DNA of 64,000 bases from Sutcliffiella horikoshii DSM 8719 (GCA_001648575.1 LQXN01000065.1:329437-393436), one strand, 5' to 3'; positions 1 through 8,633 are shown, numbered from the stretch's first letter. Numbers and translations: made by a program. Notes: generated by a model from the sequence alone, not told the origin.

Positions 1-146
1 GCAGCAAGTAAAAGTGCACGACCGTAAGTAAAATAACGGCTGTTATCTCGATGCTAAAAAGCAAAAAAGTTTACGAAATGAGCCTTTACATAAATAATGG
101 GATTGTAGGAACCCTAATAACAAAATGTTGTTAAGGTGGGGTTGAA

Positions 147-428
147 ATGGAGTCCTTTCCTATTATCCATACAAACTTATGGGATGCAGTCATTGCCGTT
201 CCGTTGGTTGTGATTTTCACAGAAATTCTAAAAAAGTTCACGAGCATACGAAAACCCTTCGTTCCATTGATTGCAAATGTGATTGGACTGATTATTTCCA
301 TTTTCTTCGCACATCGAACGAATCTTTTTGCAGGTATTTTCATGGGGATCTTTTATGGGAACGCAGCAGTGGGGATGTATGCATCGTTGATGACACAATG
401 GCGAGCTTATAGGGAGTCAAAGGATTGA
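147..428 (+). CDS. Small holin-like membrane protein
   Basis: A 93-residue protein made almost entirely of hydrophobic segments (about residues 13-29, 38-55 and 60-80) with a short charged C-terminal tail. The ATG is preceded by AAGGTGGGG at good spacing, so this start is favoured. The size and layout resemble small phage-holin-like or uncharacterised Bacillus membrane proteins, but no diagnostic motif is visible. It ends just before a bidirectional terminator shared with the convergent bdbC gene. I call it a hypothetical membrane protein; a holin role is only a guess from shape. Confidence 0.6.
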   Translation: MESFPIIHTNLWDAVIAVPLVVIFTEILKKFTSIRKPFVPLIANVIGLIISIFFAHRTNLFAGIFMGIFYGNAAVGMYASLMTQWRAYRESKD

Positions 429-457
429 CTGAGGATATTTTATAACAAATTAAATTA

Positions 458-494
458 AAGCCGACTTACTTTTCTATCAAGTAAGTCGGCTTTT
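458..494. terminator. Bidirectional rho-independent terminator
   Basis: Arms AAAGCCGACTTAC and GTAAGTCGGCTTTT flank an 11-nt loop. The run of A on one side and T on the other lets it serve both the 147-428 gene and bdbC. Confidence 0.9.
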
Positions 495-501
495 CTATAT
501 A

Positions 502-936
502 TCATTGCTTACGTTGTTTTATTGTAAGTACCGTTAAAGAAATGATAATCAATGTGAAGGCTGTCCATGCCAGAAATGGGATGGTGATGAAGCCAAGCCA
601 GTTGATATATTGGGCATTGCACGGTACACCGTTTACACATGGTTTAATCTCGGCAAAACCAGGTACCTTTTGGACGAGGTAGTGGTAGGTGGAGATGAAC
701 CACCCGATGACGGCCATCGGCAGGGCGAATTTTTTGGCAGATACATCATTTTGAAAAGTGGCTATCCCAAGAATCAGTACCAATGGATACATAAGAATGC
801 GCTGATACCAGCATAAATCACAAGGGATAAATCCTCTGATCTCACTAAAATAAAGGCTGCCAAGAGTGGCGACAAGGGCAACCAGCCAGGCAAAATACAA
901 ATAAATTTGATGGGAATTGTTATTTTCCTGCTTCAT
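502..936 (-). CDS. bdbC: Disulfide bond formation protein, BdbC/DsbB family
   Basis: A DsbB-like thiol:quinone oxidoreductase of the membrane that should reoxidise its partner BdbD and pass electrons to quinone. Counting from the chosen ATG (144 residues), there are four hydrophobic segments and the two expected cysteine pairs: C39-D-L-C42 in the first extracellular loop and C100/C106 in the second. The chosen start is one base after the bdbD stop and has GGTGAG just upstream inside the bdbD end. A longer in-frame start at 990 would overlap bdbD by about 50 bases and has no better ribosome site. Translational coupling with bdbD is likely. In B. subtilis this pair supports competence pilus and other secreted disulfides. 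Confidence 0.93.
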   Translation of the reverse strand: MKQENNNSHQIYLYFAWLVALVATLGSLYFSEIRGFIPCDLCWYQRILMYPLVLILGIATFQNDVSAKKFALPMAVIGWFISTYHYLVQKVPGFAEIKPCVNGVPCNAQYINWLGFITIPFLAWTAFTLIIISLTVLTIKQRKQ

Positions 937-937
937 G

Positions 938-1612
938 TTACTCACCATCAAGTTCTTGTTCGATGATTTCGACCATTTTTTCGTAATCAAAAGGATCCGT
1001 CAATGCTTTGTCATTAACCATGATGGTCGGAGTCATTTCCACTTTGAATTTTTCTGTCAGTTCAGAGTCAAGGCGGACCGCATCAACGATGTCTTGGCTA
1101 GTGAGATCTTCTTTAAATTGTTCGATATCCAAGCCTTGGGTTTTGCTGGCAATTTCGATCAGCTTATCGGTTGTGATCCATTGGCTGTCATGGTTTGCGG
1201 AAGGTTGTTCATCAAAAAGCTGCTTGTGAAAGTCCCAATATGCATCGGGATTCTGCTTCCATACAGCTTCTGCTGCTGCAGCACCCAACGCTGACTCTTG
1301 GCCGTGGAAAAGTACATTGATATAAACGAATTTCACTTTCCCACTGTCCACATAGTCATTTACAAGCTGAGGATATACATTTTCTCCCCATGCCTTACAC
1401 GCAGGACATTTAAAATCTCCAAATTCCACGATCGTCACCGGGGCGGTTTCCTCTCCAAGGACAGGTTGTCCTGAGATATCCGGTATATCTTCGAAGGATT
1501 GTGCATCCTCTTTTGTTGCTTGGGTAAGGATGATGATGGCAGCAAATATTCCGACAATAACAAGCGTCAAGATCATGATCAGTTTGAAAGAACTATTATT
1601 TTTCTTAGACAT
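938..1612 (-). CDS. bdbD: Thiol-disulfide oxidoreductase, BdbD/DsbA family
   Basis: A 224-residue extracytoplasmic thioredoxin-fold oxidase, anchored by an N-terminal membrane segment (about residues 10-30). The active site reads F-K-C69-P-A-C72, a CPxC motif of the DsbA type, and a cis-proline loop follows near residue 195 (M-T-P-T). It donates disulfides to exported proteins and is reoxidised by BdbC, which is encoded immediately downstream. The length matches B. subtilis BdbD (about 222 residues). The pair forms a two-gene operon read leftward. Confidence 0.95.
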   Translation of the reverse strand: MSKKNNSSFKLIMILTLVIVGIFAAIIILTQATKEDAQSFEDIPDISGQPVLGEETAPVTIVEFGDFKCPACKAWGENVYPQLVNDYVDSGKVKFVYINVLFHGQESALGAAAAEAVWKQNPDAYWDFHKQLFDEQPSANHDSQWITTDKLIEIASKTQGLDIEQFKEDLTSQDIVDAVRLDSELTEKFKVEMTPTIMVNDKALTDPFDYEKMVEIIEQELDGE

Positions 1613-1766
1613 ATAACCCTCTCCAATTTTAAACTTTTATAGGTGTTCGTTTAGAATGCTGTAAGTGATTTCCGGTTAAATTCTATCAAACTACCAACCT
1701 ATAATCAAAAAGATTGTTAGATATGCTAAATAAATTGTGACAAAATGGAGAACGGCGATTTATTTG

Positions 1767-2636
1767 TCAGTTCGGCTCCACATGTACATGAACATCATGG
1801 ACTCCGTGTTCCATCATCAAAATCGTTTCTACGCGTGTTGCGATATCATGTGCCTCAACTATATCAAGGGTCGATTTAACAAGGATGACGATATCGATGA
1901 CTTCGTTGTTCCCATAGTTGCGGCCTCGAATTTCCTTTACACCGTTCACCCCATCAAGCTGAATGATGATGGAACGATAATGCTGGATTTTTTCCTCGTC
2001 AAATCCGTCCGATAGCTCGTGGGATGCTTCTCGAAATATCCCCCATGCGGTTTTACAAATCAACAGCCCAACAAGGATGGCTGCGACTGTATCCAGCCAA
2101 GGCATACCTAATTGCGAGCCGAAGATCCCAATTGCCGCCCCGATACTAACCCATGCATCTGAAATATTATCTTTTGCCGCGGCCATTACGGACTTACTGT
2201 TAATCTTTAAGGCAAGCTTCTTATTATAACGATATACCAAATACATGATGACAGCTGAAAAAACAGCCACATACGCTGCGAAGACATCTGGTGCTCCCTT
2301 GCCTCCTTCGAACATGGTTAGAAAAGCATCAACCACAACTTGAATCCCGACTGCCGCCATAATGAAGGAAGCAATCATCGCGGCAATGGTCTCACTCTTC
2401 CAATGGCCATAGCCATGGTCTTTATCTGGCGGCCTTTGCGATAGTTTTAGTCCTATAAGTACTGCAAGAGATGCAATGATATCTGTTGTATTATTGAGTC
2501 CGTCCGCCTTTAAAGCTGCTGAGTCGGTCATAAACCCGACCACCAACTTAAGGATGGATAAGCATATGTATGCAATAATGCTGATTATTGCTCCGCGTTC
2601 CCCTAATTTAAGGTTATTGTATTTTTCTTGTTCCAT
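1767..2636 (-). CDS. mneS: Cation diffusion facilitator, probable Mn(II) efflux (MneS/YeaB type)
   Basis: A 289-residue CDF transporter with six predicted membrane helices and a C-terminal cytoplasmic domain that ends in a histidine-bearing segment (HDVHVHVE). The metal site is visible: N48-x3-D52 in helix 2 and D156-x3-D160 in helix 5. The Asn/Asp plus Asp/Asp set is the pattern of manganese-selective CDF proteins, whereas zinc transporters carry His in helix 5. Overall similarity to B. subtilis YeaB (MneS) is clear. It should export Mn(II) in exchange for protons. It stands alone, with its promoter in the interval to its right. The symbol rests on recalled similarity. Confidence 0.9.
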   Translation of the reverse strand: MEQEKYNNLKLGERGAIISIIAYICLSILKLVVGFMTDSAALKADGLNNTTDIIASLAVLIGLKLSQRPPDKDHGYGHWKSETIAAMIASFIMAAVGIQVVVDAFLTMFEGGKGAPDVFAAYVAVFSAVIMYLVYRYNKKLALKINSKSVMAAAKDNISDAWVSIGAAIGIFGSQLGMPWLDTVAAILVGLLICKTAWGIFREASHELSDGFDEEKIQHYRSIIIQLDGVNGVKEIRGRNYGNNEVIDIVILVKSTLDIVEAHDIATRVETILMMEHGVHDVHVHVEPN

Positions 2637-2765
2637 CTTCTATCCTCCCTGATTTGCACTTACATATAATAGCAAGCAATAATCGAGTGGGTCTAGAGCA
2701 ACCTTTTTGCCCTTTGGTATATGAATGGGAGGCTTGCAAATAAGTTGTATTTGGGAAAAATAAAA

Positions 2766-3028
2766 AAGCAGGGGAGTTCCCTGCTTCAGACTGTTAACAA
2801 AGCCCTAAATATTTTTAAATTTGCATCCTGCTGTTGATCTTCGTTCCAGGCGCTTCGCTTTTCGCGGGCGGTCCGGAAGCCTCCTCGGGCTTACGCCCTG
2901 CGGGGTCTTCCCTGTCCCTTCCTCCCGCAGAAGTCTGCGCGCCTTCCACTACGATCAACACAGGTTTTGCATATCTCAAAGATAAAAATAACTTTGTCTT
3001 CACACTGAAGCAGGGGGGCCCTGCTTCA
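2766..3028. repeat. Dispersed GC-rich element, copy 1, flanked by duplicated terminator hairpins
   Basis: The core (about 2838-2960) is a GC-rich imperfect palindrome of the kind scattered through many Bacillus genomes. It lies between a left end CAGACTGTTAACAAAG (from 2787) and a right end whose complement is CAGTGTGAAGACAAAG (to 3006). Outside these ends are two near-identical hairpins: AAGCAGGGG..CCCTGCTTCA at 2766-2788 and again at 3008-3028. Only the left one carries a T-tract when read from hxlR/ytcD (minus strand), so it is the true terminator. The same arrangement recurs at 5652-5876 and 10530-10743. Short ORFs here are by-products of the GC-rich core. Confidence 0.8.
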
Positions 3029-3035
3029 CATCATA

Positions 3036-3401
3036 TTATTTCTGATTCAGAACACTTTCCTCCAGGTAGCCTTCTTTTGTGCCATGCACTTTGATGATGT
3101 GCTGCTCGCCCCAATCGCATAGGAGCGACAAGATCCCTTCCAAAGAACGGCCGTAATCGCTTAACTCATATTCCACGCGCGGCGGAACTTCATGATAAAG
3201 GGTCCGGATGATGACGCCGTCTTCTTCTAGCTCCCTGAGCTGCTGCGTTAACATTTTTTGCGAAATATTCGGCATGAGGCGGCGCAGTTCATTGGTGCGT
3301 TTTTTGCCATGAGTTAAATGGCAGAGGATAACACATTTCCATTTTCCCCCGATAACTTCGAGTGTTGCTTCTACAGATATATTATATTTTTTTGCTTTCA
3401 A
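3036..3401 (-). CDS. ytcD: HxlR-family winged-helix regulator (YtcD-like)
   Basis: A 121-residue HxlR/MarR-type DNA-binding protein with the family signature GGKWKCVIL near the N-terminus and a wing region (LREL..DGVI..). The start is taken as TTG because AAGGGAGGA lies six bases upstream; the upstream ATG at 3428 has no ribosome site. It is divergent from an MFS transporter and an aldo/keto reductase, the same arrangement as B. subtilis ytcD-ytbDE, so it probably represses that operon and itself. A perfect palindrome between the genes is the likely operator. Whether it has a redox-sensing cysteine is open; one Cys lies in the recognition area and one in the dimer helix. Confidence 0.9.
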   Translation of the reverse strand: MKAKKYNISVEATLEVIGGKWKCVILCHLTHGKKRTNELRRLMPNISQKMLTQQLRELEEDGVIIRTLYHEVPPRVEYELSDYGRSLEGILSLLCDWGEQHIIKVHGTKEGYLEESVLNQK

Positions 3402-3456
3402 GCTAAATCCTCCCTTGATATCATCCATTAGGAACTAAAAGGTATCTATATAACAA

Positions 3457-3472
3457 AAAAGTACGTACTTTT
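3457..3472. promoter_or_regulatory. Palindromic operator candidate for the HxlR regulator
   Basis: AAAAGTACGTACTTTT is a perfect 16-bp palindrome, centred in the divergent region between ytcD and ytbD. HxlR-family repressors bind such short symmetric sites. The role is inferred from position. Confidence 0.6.
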
Positions 3473-3558
3473 CAATTGGCTCTTAAGGAGTAATAATAGC
3501 ATGTATCGATCGAATCGTAAAACTCATGAGTGATTAATATAAAGGAAGGTTGATCAAG

Positions 3559-4788
3559 ATGACATTGGATAAAAAGAGAAGTACATTGGCTTTGCTTGCA
3601 TTGGCCATAACTGCTTTTGCGATAGGAACAACGGAGTTTATCAGCGTAGGTTTATTGCCGCTGATAGCAGAAGATTTAGCAGTGACGACGACAGCAGCAG
3701 GTTTGACGGTATCCCTGTATGCACTTGGTGTGGTGATAGGTGCTCCTGTGCTCACAGCATTATTGTCAAATGTATCTAGAAAGACATTATTATTATGGAT
3801 TATGATCGTCTTTATTGCAGGAAATACAATAGCGGCGTTCTCGACGACCATTGGCCTGTTACTGGCGGCAAGGGTGGTGTCTGCCCTTTCCCATGGGGTG
3901 TTCATGTCAATTGGGGCGACGATTGCTGCAGATCTGGTCCCGCCTAATAAACGGGCAAGTGCTATTTCGATTATGTTTACCGGTTTAACAGTGGCCACTG
4001 TAACTGGAGTGCCGTTTGGAACCTTTATCGGTCAGCAGTTTGGCTGGAGAATTGCTTTCATGGTCATTGTGGTCATCGGAGTCATTGCTTTGATCTCAAA
4101 CTTAATACTTGTACCATCAAATTTGAAAAATGGAATTCGCTCCACCTTCAGTGATCAACGTAAACTTATGACAAATGGTAGGTTGCTATTGGTATTTCTT
4201 ATCACCGCCCTTGGATACGGTGGTACATTTGTAGTATTTACCTATCTGTCCCCATTATTGCAGGAAGTTACCGGTTTTTCCGGAACGAATGTCGCCGTTA
4301 TTTTACTTGTGTATGGGGTGGCGATCGCGATAGGAAACATGGTGGGCGGAAGGCTTGCGAATGCCAACCCGGTCCGGGCACTCTTTTATATGTTTATTTT
4401 CCAGGCGGTGGTCCTGTTCATCTTGGCGTTGACTGCGCCATTTAAAGTAGCTGGATTAATCACGATTTTATTGATGGGGGTATTTGCCTTCATGAATGTT
4501 CCTGGACTGCAAACATATGTCGTGACATTGGCGGAACGGTTTGTCCCTAGTGCCGTTGAAGTGGCTTCTGCCATTAATATTGCCGCATTCAATGCCGGGA
4601 TTGCGATTGGATCTTATGTCGGCGGGTTGATAGCTGATTCCATTGGTCTCATTCACACTGCATGGGTTGGCGGTGTGATGGTGGTATTAGCCGTATTATT
4701 GACAGGTTGGAGTCTGCAGTTGGATAAAAAAGATAGAAGAGAAATTCAAACAAGTGTAAAAGCTGAAAATAAATTCGTGGAGGTATAA
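3559..4788 (+). CDS. ytbD: MFS drug/sugar efflux transporter (YtbD-like)
   Basis: A 409-residue major facilitator of the DHA1/AraJ type with 12 predicted membrane helices. It shows the family's early motif GTTEF and a loop-2 region with RK between helices 2 and 3. The start is the ATG after AAGGAAGG; the TTG nine bases upstream is too close to that ribosome site. It is followed after 4 bp by an aldo/keto reductase, so the two are co-transcribed and matched to the divergent HxlR regulator. The substrate is not known; pairing with a reductase suggests export of a reactive compound or its reduced product. Confidence 0.9.
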   Translation: MTLDKKRSTLALLALAITAFAIGTTEFISVGLLPLIAEDLAVTTTAAGLTVSLYALGVVIGAPVLTALLSNVSRKTLLLWIMIVFIAGNTIAAFSTTIGLLLAARVVSALSHGVFMSIGATIAADLVPPNKRASAISIMFTGLTVATVTGVPFGTFIGQQFGWRIAFMVIVVIGVIALISNLILVPSNLKNGIRSTFSDQRKLMTNGRLLLVFLITALGYGGTFVVFTYLSPLLQEVTGFSGTNVAVILLVYGVAIAIGNMVGGRLANANPVRALFYMFIFQAVVLFILALTAPFKVAGLITILLMGVFAFMNVPGLQTYVVTLAERFVPSAVEVASAINIAAFNAGIAIGSYVGGLIADSIGLIHTAWVGGVMVVLAVLLTGWSLQLDKKDRREIQTSVKAENKFVEV

Positions 4789-4792
4789 GGAT

Positions 4793-5635
4793 ATGACAAC
4801 ACATTTACAAGAAAGAGTAACATTGAATAACGGAGCAAAAATGCCTTGGTTGGGACTTGGTGTGTTCCGGGTAGAAGAAGGGGCAGAGCTTGTCGAAGCC
4901 GTGAAAACTGCCATCAAACAAGGCTATCGCAGCATTGATACTGCAGCGATTTATGAAAACGAAGGTGGAGTAGGGGAAGGAATTATCCAAGGATTGCAAC
5001 AATCAGGGTTGAACCGCGAGGAGTTATTTGTCACATCTAAAGTGTGGAATGCGGATCTATCCTATGAAGGCACCATCCGGGCATATGAGCAAAGCTTGGA
5101 GAAATTAGGATTGGAATACCTTGATCTATACCTTATCCATTGGCCGGTGGAAGGGAAATATAAGGAAGCGTGGCGTGCCCTGGAGTATTTGTATGAAGAA
5201 GGCCGCGTGAAATCGATCGGTGTGAGCAATTTTCAAATACATCATTTAGAAGACTTGCTAAAAGATGCGAAGGTGAAGCCTGTGATCAACCAAGTGGAAT
5301 ATCACCCGCGTTTGACACAAAAGGAGCTTCAGGCGTTTTGTGAACAGCATCAAATCCAATTGGAAGCATGGTCCCCATTAATGAACGGACAAATTCTTGA
5401 GCATGATTTGATCAAAGAGCTTGCAGGGGCCTATCAGAAAACACCTGCTCAAATCGTCATCCGCTGGGATCTCCAAAACGGCGTGGTGACTATCCCGAAA
5501 TCGACAAAAGCCCATCGCCTAGCAGAAAATGCCGATGTCTTTGATTTTCAATTAAGCGCAGAGGACATGGAGCAAATTGATCAACTGAATGAAAATCATC
5601 GAATCGGTCCAGACCCCGATAACTTTGATTTTTAA
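4793..5635 (+). CDS. ytbE: Aldo/keto reductase (YtbE-like)
   Basis: A 280-residue NADPH-dependent aldo/keto reductase with a (beta/alpha)8 barrel. The full catalytic tetrad is present: D49, Y54, K83 and H116 (motifs SIDTA, IYENE, TSKVW, LIHWP). The nucleotide-binding segment IPKST near residue 240 is also seen. It likely reduces aldehydes such as methylglyoxal or other carbonyls. It is the second gene of the ytbDE operon. The mRNA ends at a duplicated hairpin region that holds element copy 2. Confidence 0.95.
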   Translation: MTTHLQERVTLNNGAKMPWLGLGVFRVEEGAELVEAVKTAIKQGYRSIDTAAIYENEGGVGEGIIQGLQQSGLNREELFVTSKVWNADLSYEGTIRAYEQSLEKLGLEYLDLYLIHWPVEGKYKEAWRALEYLYEEGRVKSIGVSNFQIHHLEDLLKDAKVKPVINQVEYHPRLTQKELQAFCEQHQIQLEAWSPLMNGQILEHDLIKELAGAYQKTPAQIVIRWDLQNGVVTIPKSTKAHRLAENADVFDFQLSAEDMEQIDQLNENHRIGPDPDNFDF

Positions 5636-5651
5636 AAAATTGTAAATGGAG

Positions 5652-5876
5652 TGGCGCATGAAAATATTCATGCCTCAGTGTGTAGACAAAGTTAAAAGTT
5701 TTTAAATTCCTTAGCTTATCGCAGTGGAAGGCGCGGAGACTCCCTCGGGAGGAAGGGATATGTAAGACCCCGCAGGAAAGCCAAGCGCCTACAACGAAGA
5801 ACAACTGTTACAATAGATAACTTAACTATTTTTTTGTTTGTCAACAGTTTGAGGCGCATGAAAATATCATGCGCCT
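5652..5876. repeat. Dispersed GC-rich element, copy 2, flanked by duplicated hairpins
   Basis: This copy is inverted relative to copies 1 and 3. Its ends are CAGTGTGTAGACAAAG (from 5676) and, on the complement, CAAACTGTTGACAAAC (to about 5850), with a shorter core (5721-5800). Flanking it are the hairpins GGCGCATGAA..TTCATGCC (5653-5674, imperfect) and AGGCGCATGA..TCATGCGCCT (5852-5876, perfect). They are evidently copies of the terminator between convergent ytbE and the 5867-6145 gene. The right hairpin contains the last codons of that gene. Confidence 0.8.
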
Positions 5877-6145
5877 TCCTCTATTGCGATTTTTCTACCA
5901 TTAAAAAAGATGATTACCTGGTTGCGGCGTTTCCGGGTTGCGTTTAACTTTATTATGGTTTGAATCAAGTAGACTCCAATAAAGTAGATGACTGCTATGA
6001 TATTGATTGTGATGCGGAACTCAAGCATGGGGTGTGGTTCCACCATTCCATTTACCAAAAAGGAAATCGCCCAGCATCCTACCAGAAGCCAAAAACCAAT
6101 CAAATACCCCAAAGTCCCGTTGTTGCTCTTCTCATGCTGTACCAT
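5867..6145 (-). CDS. Small two-helix membrane protein
   Basis: A 92-residue protein with two hydrophobic segments (about residues 12-30 and 42-62) and a basic tail (NATRKRRNQ) that should face the cytoplasm. The start is the ATG with GGGAGGTG five bases upstream; a longer frame extends to 6208 but lacks a ribosome site. The stop codon lies inside the hairpin that terminates convergent ytbE. No known family is recognised. Function unknown. Confidence 0.6.
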   Translation of the reverse strand: MVQHEKSNNGTLGYLIGFWLLVGCWAISFLVNGMVEPHPMLEFRITINIIAVIYFIGVYLIQTIIKLNATRKRRNQVIIFFNGRKIAIEEGA

Positions 6146-6318
6146 CCTGCACCTCCCGATATGACATTCAATCATGATGTCGTTAAACAGGGTATGTAGG
6201 GTGGACATTTATTAGAACTGGGCCAGGTTTTATAAGCAAAGCACTTGTCCTAGTTCCAAAAATGTGGAAAAATGTAGAAGAATGACAGATAGAGAAAAAT
6301 TTTAATGGGGGAATTCAA

Positions 6319-6963
6319 ATGAGGAAATGGACGACCGTCCTTGCATTTAGTATTACGATGAGCATGCTTGCAGGCTGTGCTGACGATGACAATGCAGCAA
6401 ATGCTACTCCTGCTGATGAAGTAAGGGAAAAAGCAGGTACTGAAACGGCAAGCAGTGAAGAAACGGATACCACTGCAAGTGAGGAAAAGGAAACTTCAAC
6501 AAATGAAGCTTCAAACGGAAGTGAATCTGACAACGGGGATGTGGAAGAGGACCAAAACCAGCTATCGGAGTACTCCAGTAAACAGATCGAATTTGCGAGA
6601 GTTTGGCTGCAGCTTGGACCAAATCAAGATGTGGATGAATTGTATGTAGCACAAATCCCGGCTGGGACAAAGCTTGATCCAGATGGTGACATAGATGTCA
6701 CGTACCCGGAGGATGTTATCCAGATAACAGGTAGCCGGTTGGTGGATGGAATTGTTACATACAGTGGAAATGGTGACGGAACTATCAATATTTATGAGAT
6801 CCCAAGGCAGTGGTATGGGGGCATGGCACCGCCTGAAGAGTTAGATGAAGATAAAGTTCGGGAAGATATGGAGACAATTCTAGCGAATAAGGAACTTGTA
6901 TATGTAGATACAGGGGATGATGAGGAAGTTATCAGGTTGATAGGGAAGTTGCAGCTGCCTTAG
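6319..6963 (+). CDS. Secreted lipoprotein, unknown function
   Basis: A 214-residue protein with a lipoprotein signal peptide: basic MRKW, a hydrophobic core and lipobox LAGC, so Cys19 is the lipidated residue. Residues 20-75 form an acidic Ser/Thr/Glu/Asp-rich linker and the remaining 140 residues a compact domain (from about YSSKQIEFARVWL) with no motif I recognise. GGGGGAATTCAA precedes the ATG. It should be anchored on the outer face of the membrane. A small frameshifted membrane-protein gene follows within two bases and may have been co-translated. Confidence 0.8.
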   Translation: MRKWTTVLAFSITMSMLAGCADDDNAANATPADEVREKAGTETASSEETDTTASEEKETSTNEASNGSESDNGDVEEDQNQLSEYSSKQIEFARVWLQLGPNQDVDELYVAQIPAGTKLDPDGDIDVTYPEDVIQITGSRLVDGIVTYSGNGDGTINIYEIPRQWYGGMAPPEELDEDKVREDMETILANKELVYVDTGDDEEVIRLIGKLQLP

Positions 6964-6964
6964 G

Positions 6965-7206
6965 ATGAGTAAAAAATCCCTTAAGTTGGCGTCATTGATT
7001 TGTTTTATTACTTGTGTGCTTCTTTGGGTTCCCAATGTTTTGATGGAGGTTTCTAGTCCCTTATGGATATTGACATTGTATTAGGTCCGATTGGTCTTGC
7101 GTTTGGACTTGTGGGCAAGCAATATGTTTTGGCGGTATTTAACTTGATCATGACCTTCAGTTTTTTTTGGATCATGGCACTTGGCTATTATTTTCTAGGG
7201 CCATAA
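6965..7206 (+). pseudogene. Frameshifted small membrane protein
   Basis: The first frame opens MSKKSLKLASLICFITCV and stops after 39 codons (TAG at about 7082-7084). The coding sense continues in another frame as VLGPIGLAFGLVGKQY..FLGP, ending at TAA 7204-7206. Joined, the two parts make a typical two- or three-helix Bacillus membrane protein of about 80 residues. The break lies near 7075-7085. It is a pseudogene or carries a sequencing error. It follows the lipoprotein gene directly. Confidence 0.55.
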
Positions 7207-7224
7207 AGGATAATAGAGAAGAGG

Positions 7225-7281
7225 AAAAGGACGGTACCTTTGCTCCATAGTGTGATGGATGTGGGTGTACCGTCCTTTTTT
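7225..7281. terminator. Rho-independent terminator, convergent
   Basis: Arms AAAAGGACGGTAC and GTACCGTCCTTTT flank a 29-nt loop, followed by T residues on the plus strand. It serves the 6319-7206 unit. The minus-strand gene ending at 7316 may also use it. Confidence 0.8.
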
Positions 7282-7315
7282 GAGGTGAAGAGAAAATGGG
7301 TCGAGGTGCCTGTCC

Positions 7316-7861
7316 TTAAGATACTTTGAAGGCTTCAAAGTTGGTGCTGTAGCCTAAGCCTGGTGATTCAACTTCGCTGAAGATTACGCCTGCAGTGGAG
7401 CTTGTGCCGAAGATTTCGACGAGGTCCCCTGCTTGTAGTTGCAGGACGCCTGAAACATTGATGACGTTGAGGTTTCCTAATTGGTTCCAGTAATCATTAT
7501 CGACTTGCACAGTGACACCATTTACAACAATGTCTGCGCGAGTACGATACGGGACATTTTCGTCTGGGCCGAAAGTAAAGCTTGCCGCTACATAATAGAT
7601 GCCGCTCTCCCTTGGAACAAATGTGGAAGAACCTGCATTGTAGATATTCCCAATGTCAAATTGCTCTTGTTCAAACGTAATTTTAGCGAATTCTTCTGCT
7701 GCAAGTGGTTGAATAGTAGTCTTTAATGCGCGGAAAGCTGGATTGCGACGATTTCTGCCGCTGCCTCCGCAATCAACGTGAATGTTGATATCCTTAGAAT
7801 CTTTCTTGTGGTTGGGATAAAATGTGGAAGCTGGATCATTTTTATAATGGTACGTTTTCAT
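7316..7861 (-). CDS. C1q/TNF-like domain protein (BclA/ExsF-like)
   Basis: A 181-residue protein whose C-terminal 130 residues have the jelly-roll pattern of C1q-like domains: G-I-Y-Y-V-A-A-S-F-T-F, then R-A-D-I-V-V-N-G and L-Q-A-G-D-L-V-E-I. In Bacillus this fold is found in exosporium and spore-surface proteins such as the BclA C-terminus and ExsF/BxpB. The N-terminal 50 residues are basic and histidine-rich, with no signal peptide. The start is the ATG preceded by AAAGGGGTG; an upstream in-frame ATG at 7903 has no ribosome site. A spore-surface location is inferred from the family. Confidence 0.75.
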   Translation of the reverse strand: MKTYHYKNDPASTFYPNHKKDSKDINIHVDCGGSGRNRRNPAFRALKTTIQPLAAEEFAKITFEQEQFDIGNIYNAGSSTFVPRESGIYYVAASFTFGPDENVPYRTRADIVVNGVTVQVDNDYWNQLGNLNVINVSGVLQLQAGDLVEIFGTSSTAGVIFSEVESPGLGYSTNFEAFKVS

Positions 7862-8029
7862 GTATTCACCCCTTTCTTCTATTATTTTATGGAAGTCTAG
7901 CAAAAAGGTTCGGGTATTTGGTAGGGAACTGGTGGTTTTTTATTGAGAAAAGGGCACTTTAGTAGTGTCTATTGCTAGAAAATTCGGATAAAATATGATT
8001 GTACGTATTAATTATCAGGGGTGAAGACT

Positions 8030-8443
8030 GTGTCAGTTGATGTTTATCTTGTATTTGATGGTAATTGCAGAGAAGCTGTGGAATTTTATGCTAAGGTTTT
8101 TAAAACAGAAGACCCGCAAATAATGACGTTTGGTGAAAGTCCGCAACATCCCGATTATCCACTTCCAGAGGAGGCCAAAGAACGCATCATGCATACCCGT
8201 CTCTCGATCGACGGAAGCAATGTTATGTTTTCTGATACCTTTCCGGGGCAGGAATACATTCAAGGCAACAATGTCACATTGGCTCTGGTAAGCCACAGCA
8301 CAGACGATTTGAAATCCTGGTTTGAGCAACTAAAAGAAGGCGGAAAGGTAGATATGGAACTGCAAGAAACCTTCTGGAGCAAGCTTTACGGACAAGTAAC
8401 AGACAAGTTTGGCGTGCATTGGCAACTGAATTTTGGAGAATAA
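8030..8443 (+). CDS. VOC-family protein, PhnB/YjdN type
   Basis: A 137-residue vicinal-oxygen-chelate protein of the PhnB subgroup, recognised from YLVFDGNCREAVEFY near the start and FGVHWQLNF at the end. Members are dimeric beta-alpha-beta-beta-beta folds; most have no proven activity. GTG at 8030 is chosen because AGGGGTGA lies five bases upstream; the GTG at 8021 sits inside that ribosome site. It is monocistronic and ends in its own terminator. Confidence 0.85.
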   Translation: MSVDVYLVFDGNCREAVEFYAKVFKTEDPQIMTFGESPQHPDYPLPEEAKERIMHTRLSIDGSNVMFSDTFPGQEYIQGNNVTLALVSHSTDDLKSWFEQLKEGGKVDMELQETFWSKLYGQVTDKFGVHWQLNFGE

Positions 8444-8456
8444 TATCCCAACTGTT

Positions 8457-8488
8457 AAAAATGTCTTCGATTTAGAAGGCATTTTTTT
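8457..8488 (+). terminator. Rho-independent terminator of the PhnB-like gene
   Basis: Arms AAAATGTCTTC and GAAGGCATTTTTTT with a GATTTA loop, 14 bases after the stop codon. Confidence 0.85.
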
Positions 8489-8633
8489 GGTTTGGATAAC
8501 TGGAAATGAATGAGGGTTTGGTTTATATTGGTAATGGGACTTGCCCACAACTCATCGAAGTTGCTATTCATATATTTTAGTGAAATAGTGAGCAATTTGA
8601 AACGCATGTAAATACAGAAATGAGGGAAATCAC

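Noticed and set aside
2815..3094. Open frames on both strands within element copy 1
   Set aside because: They arise from the GC-rich palindromic core, overlap hairpins, and have no ribosome site.
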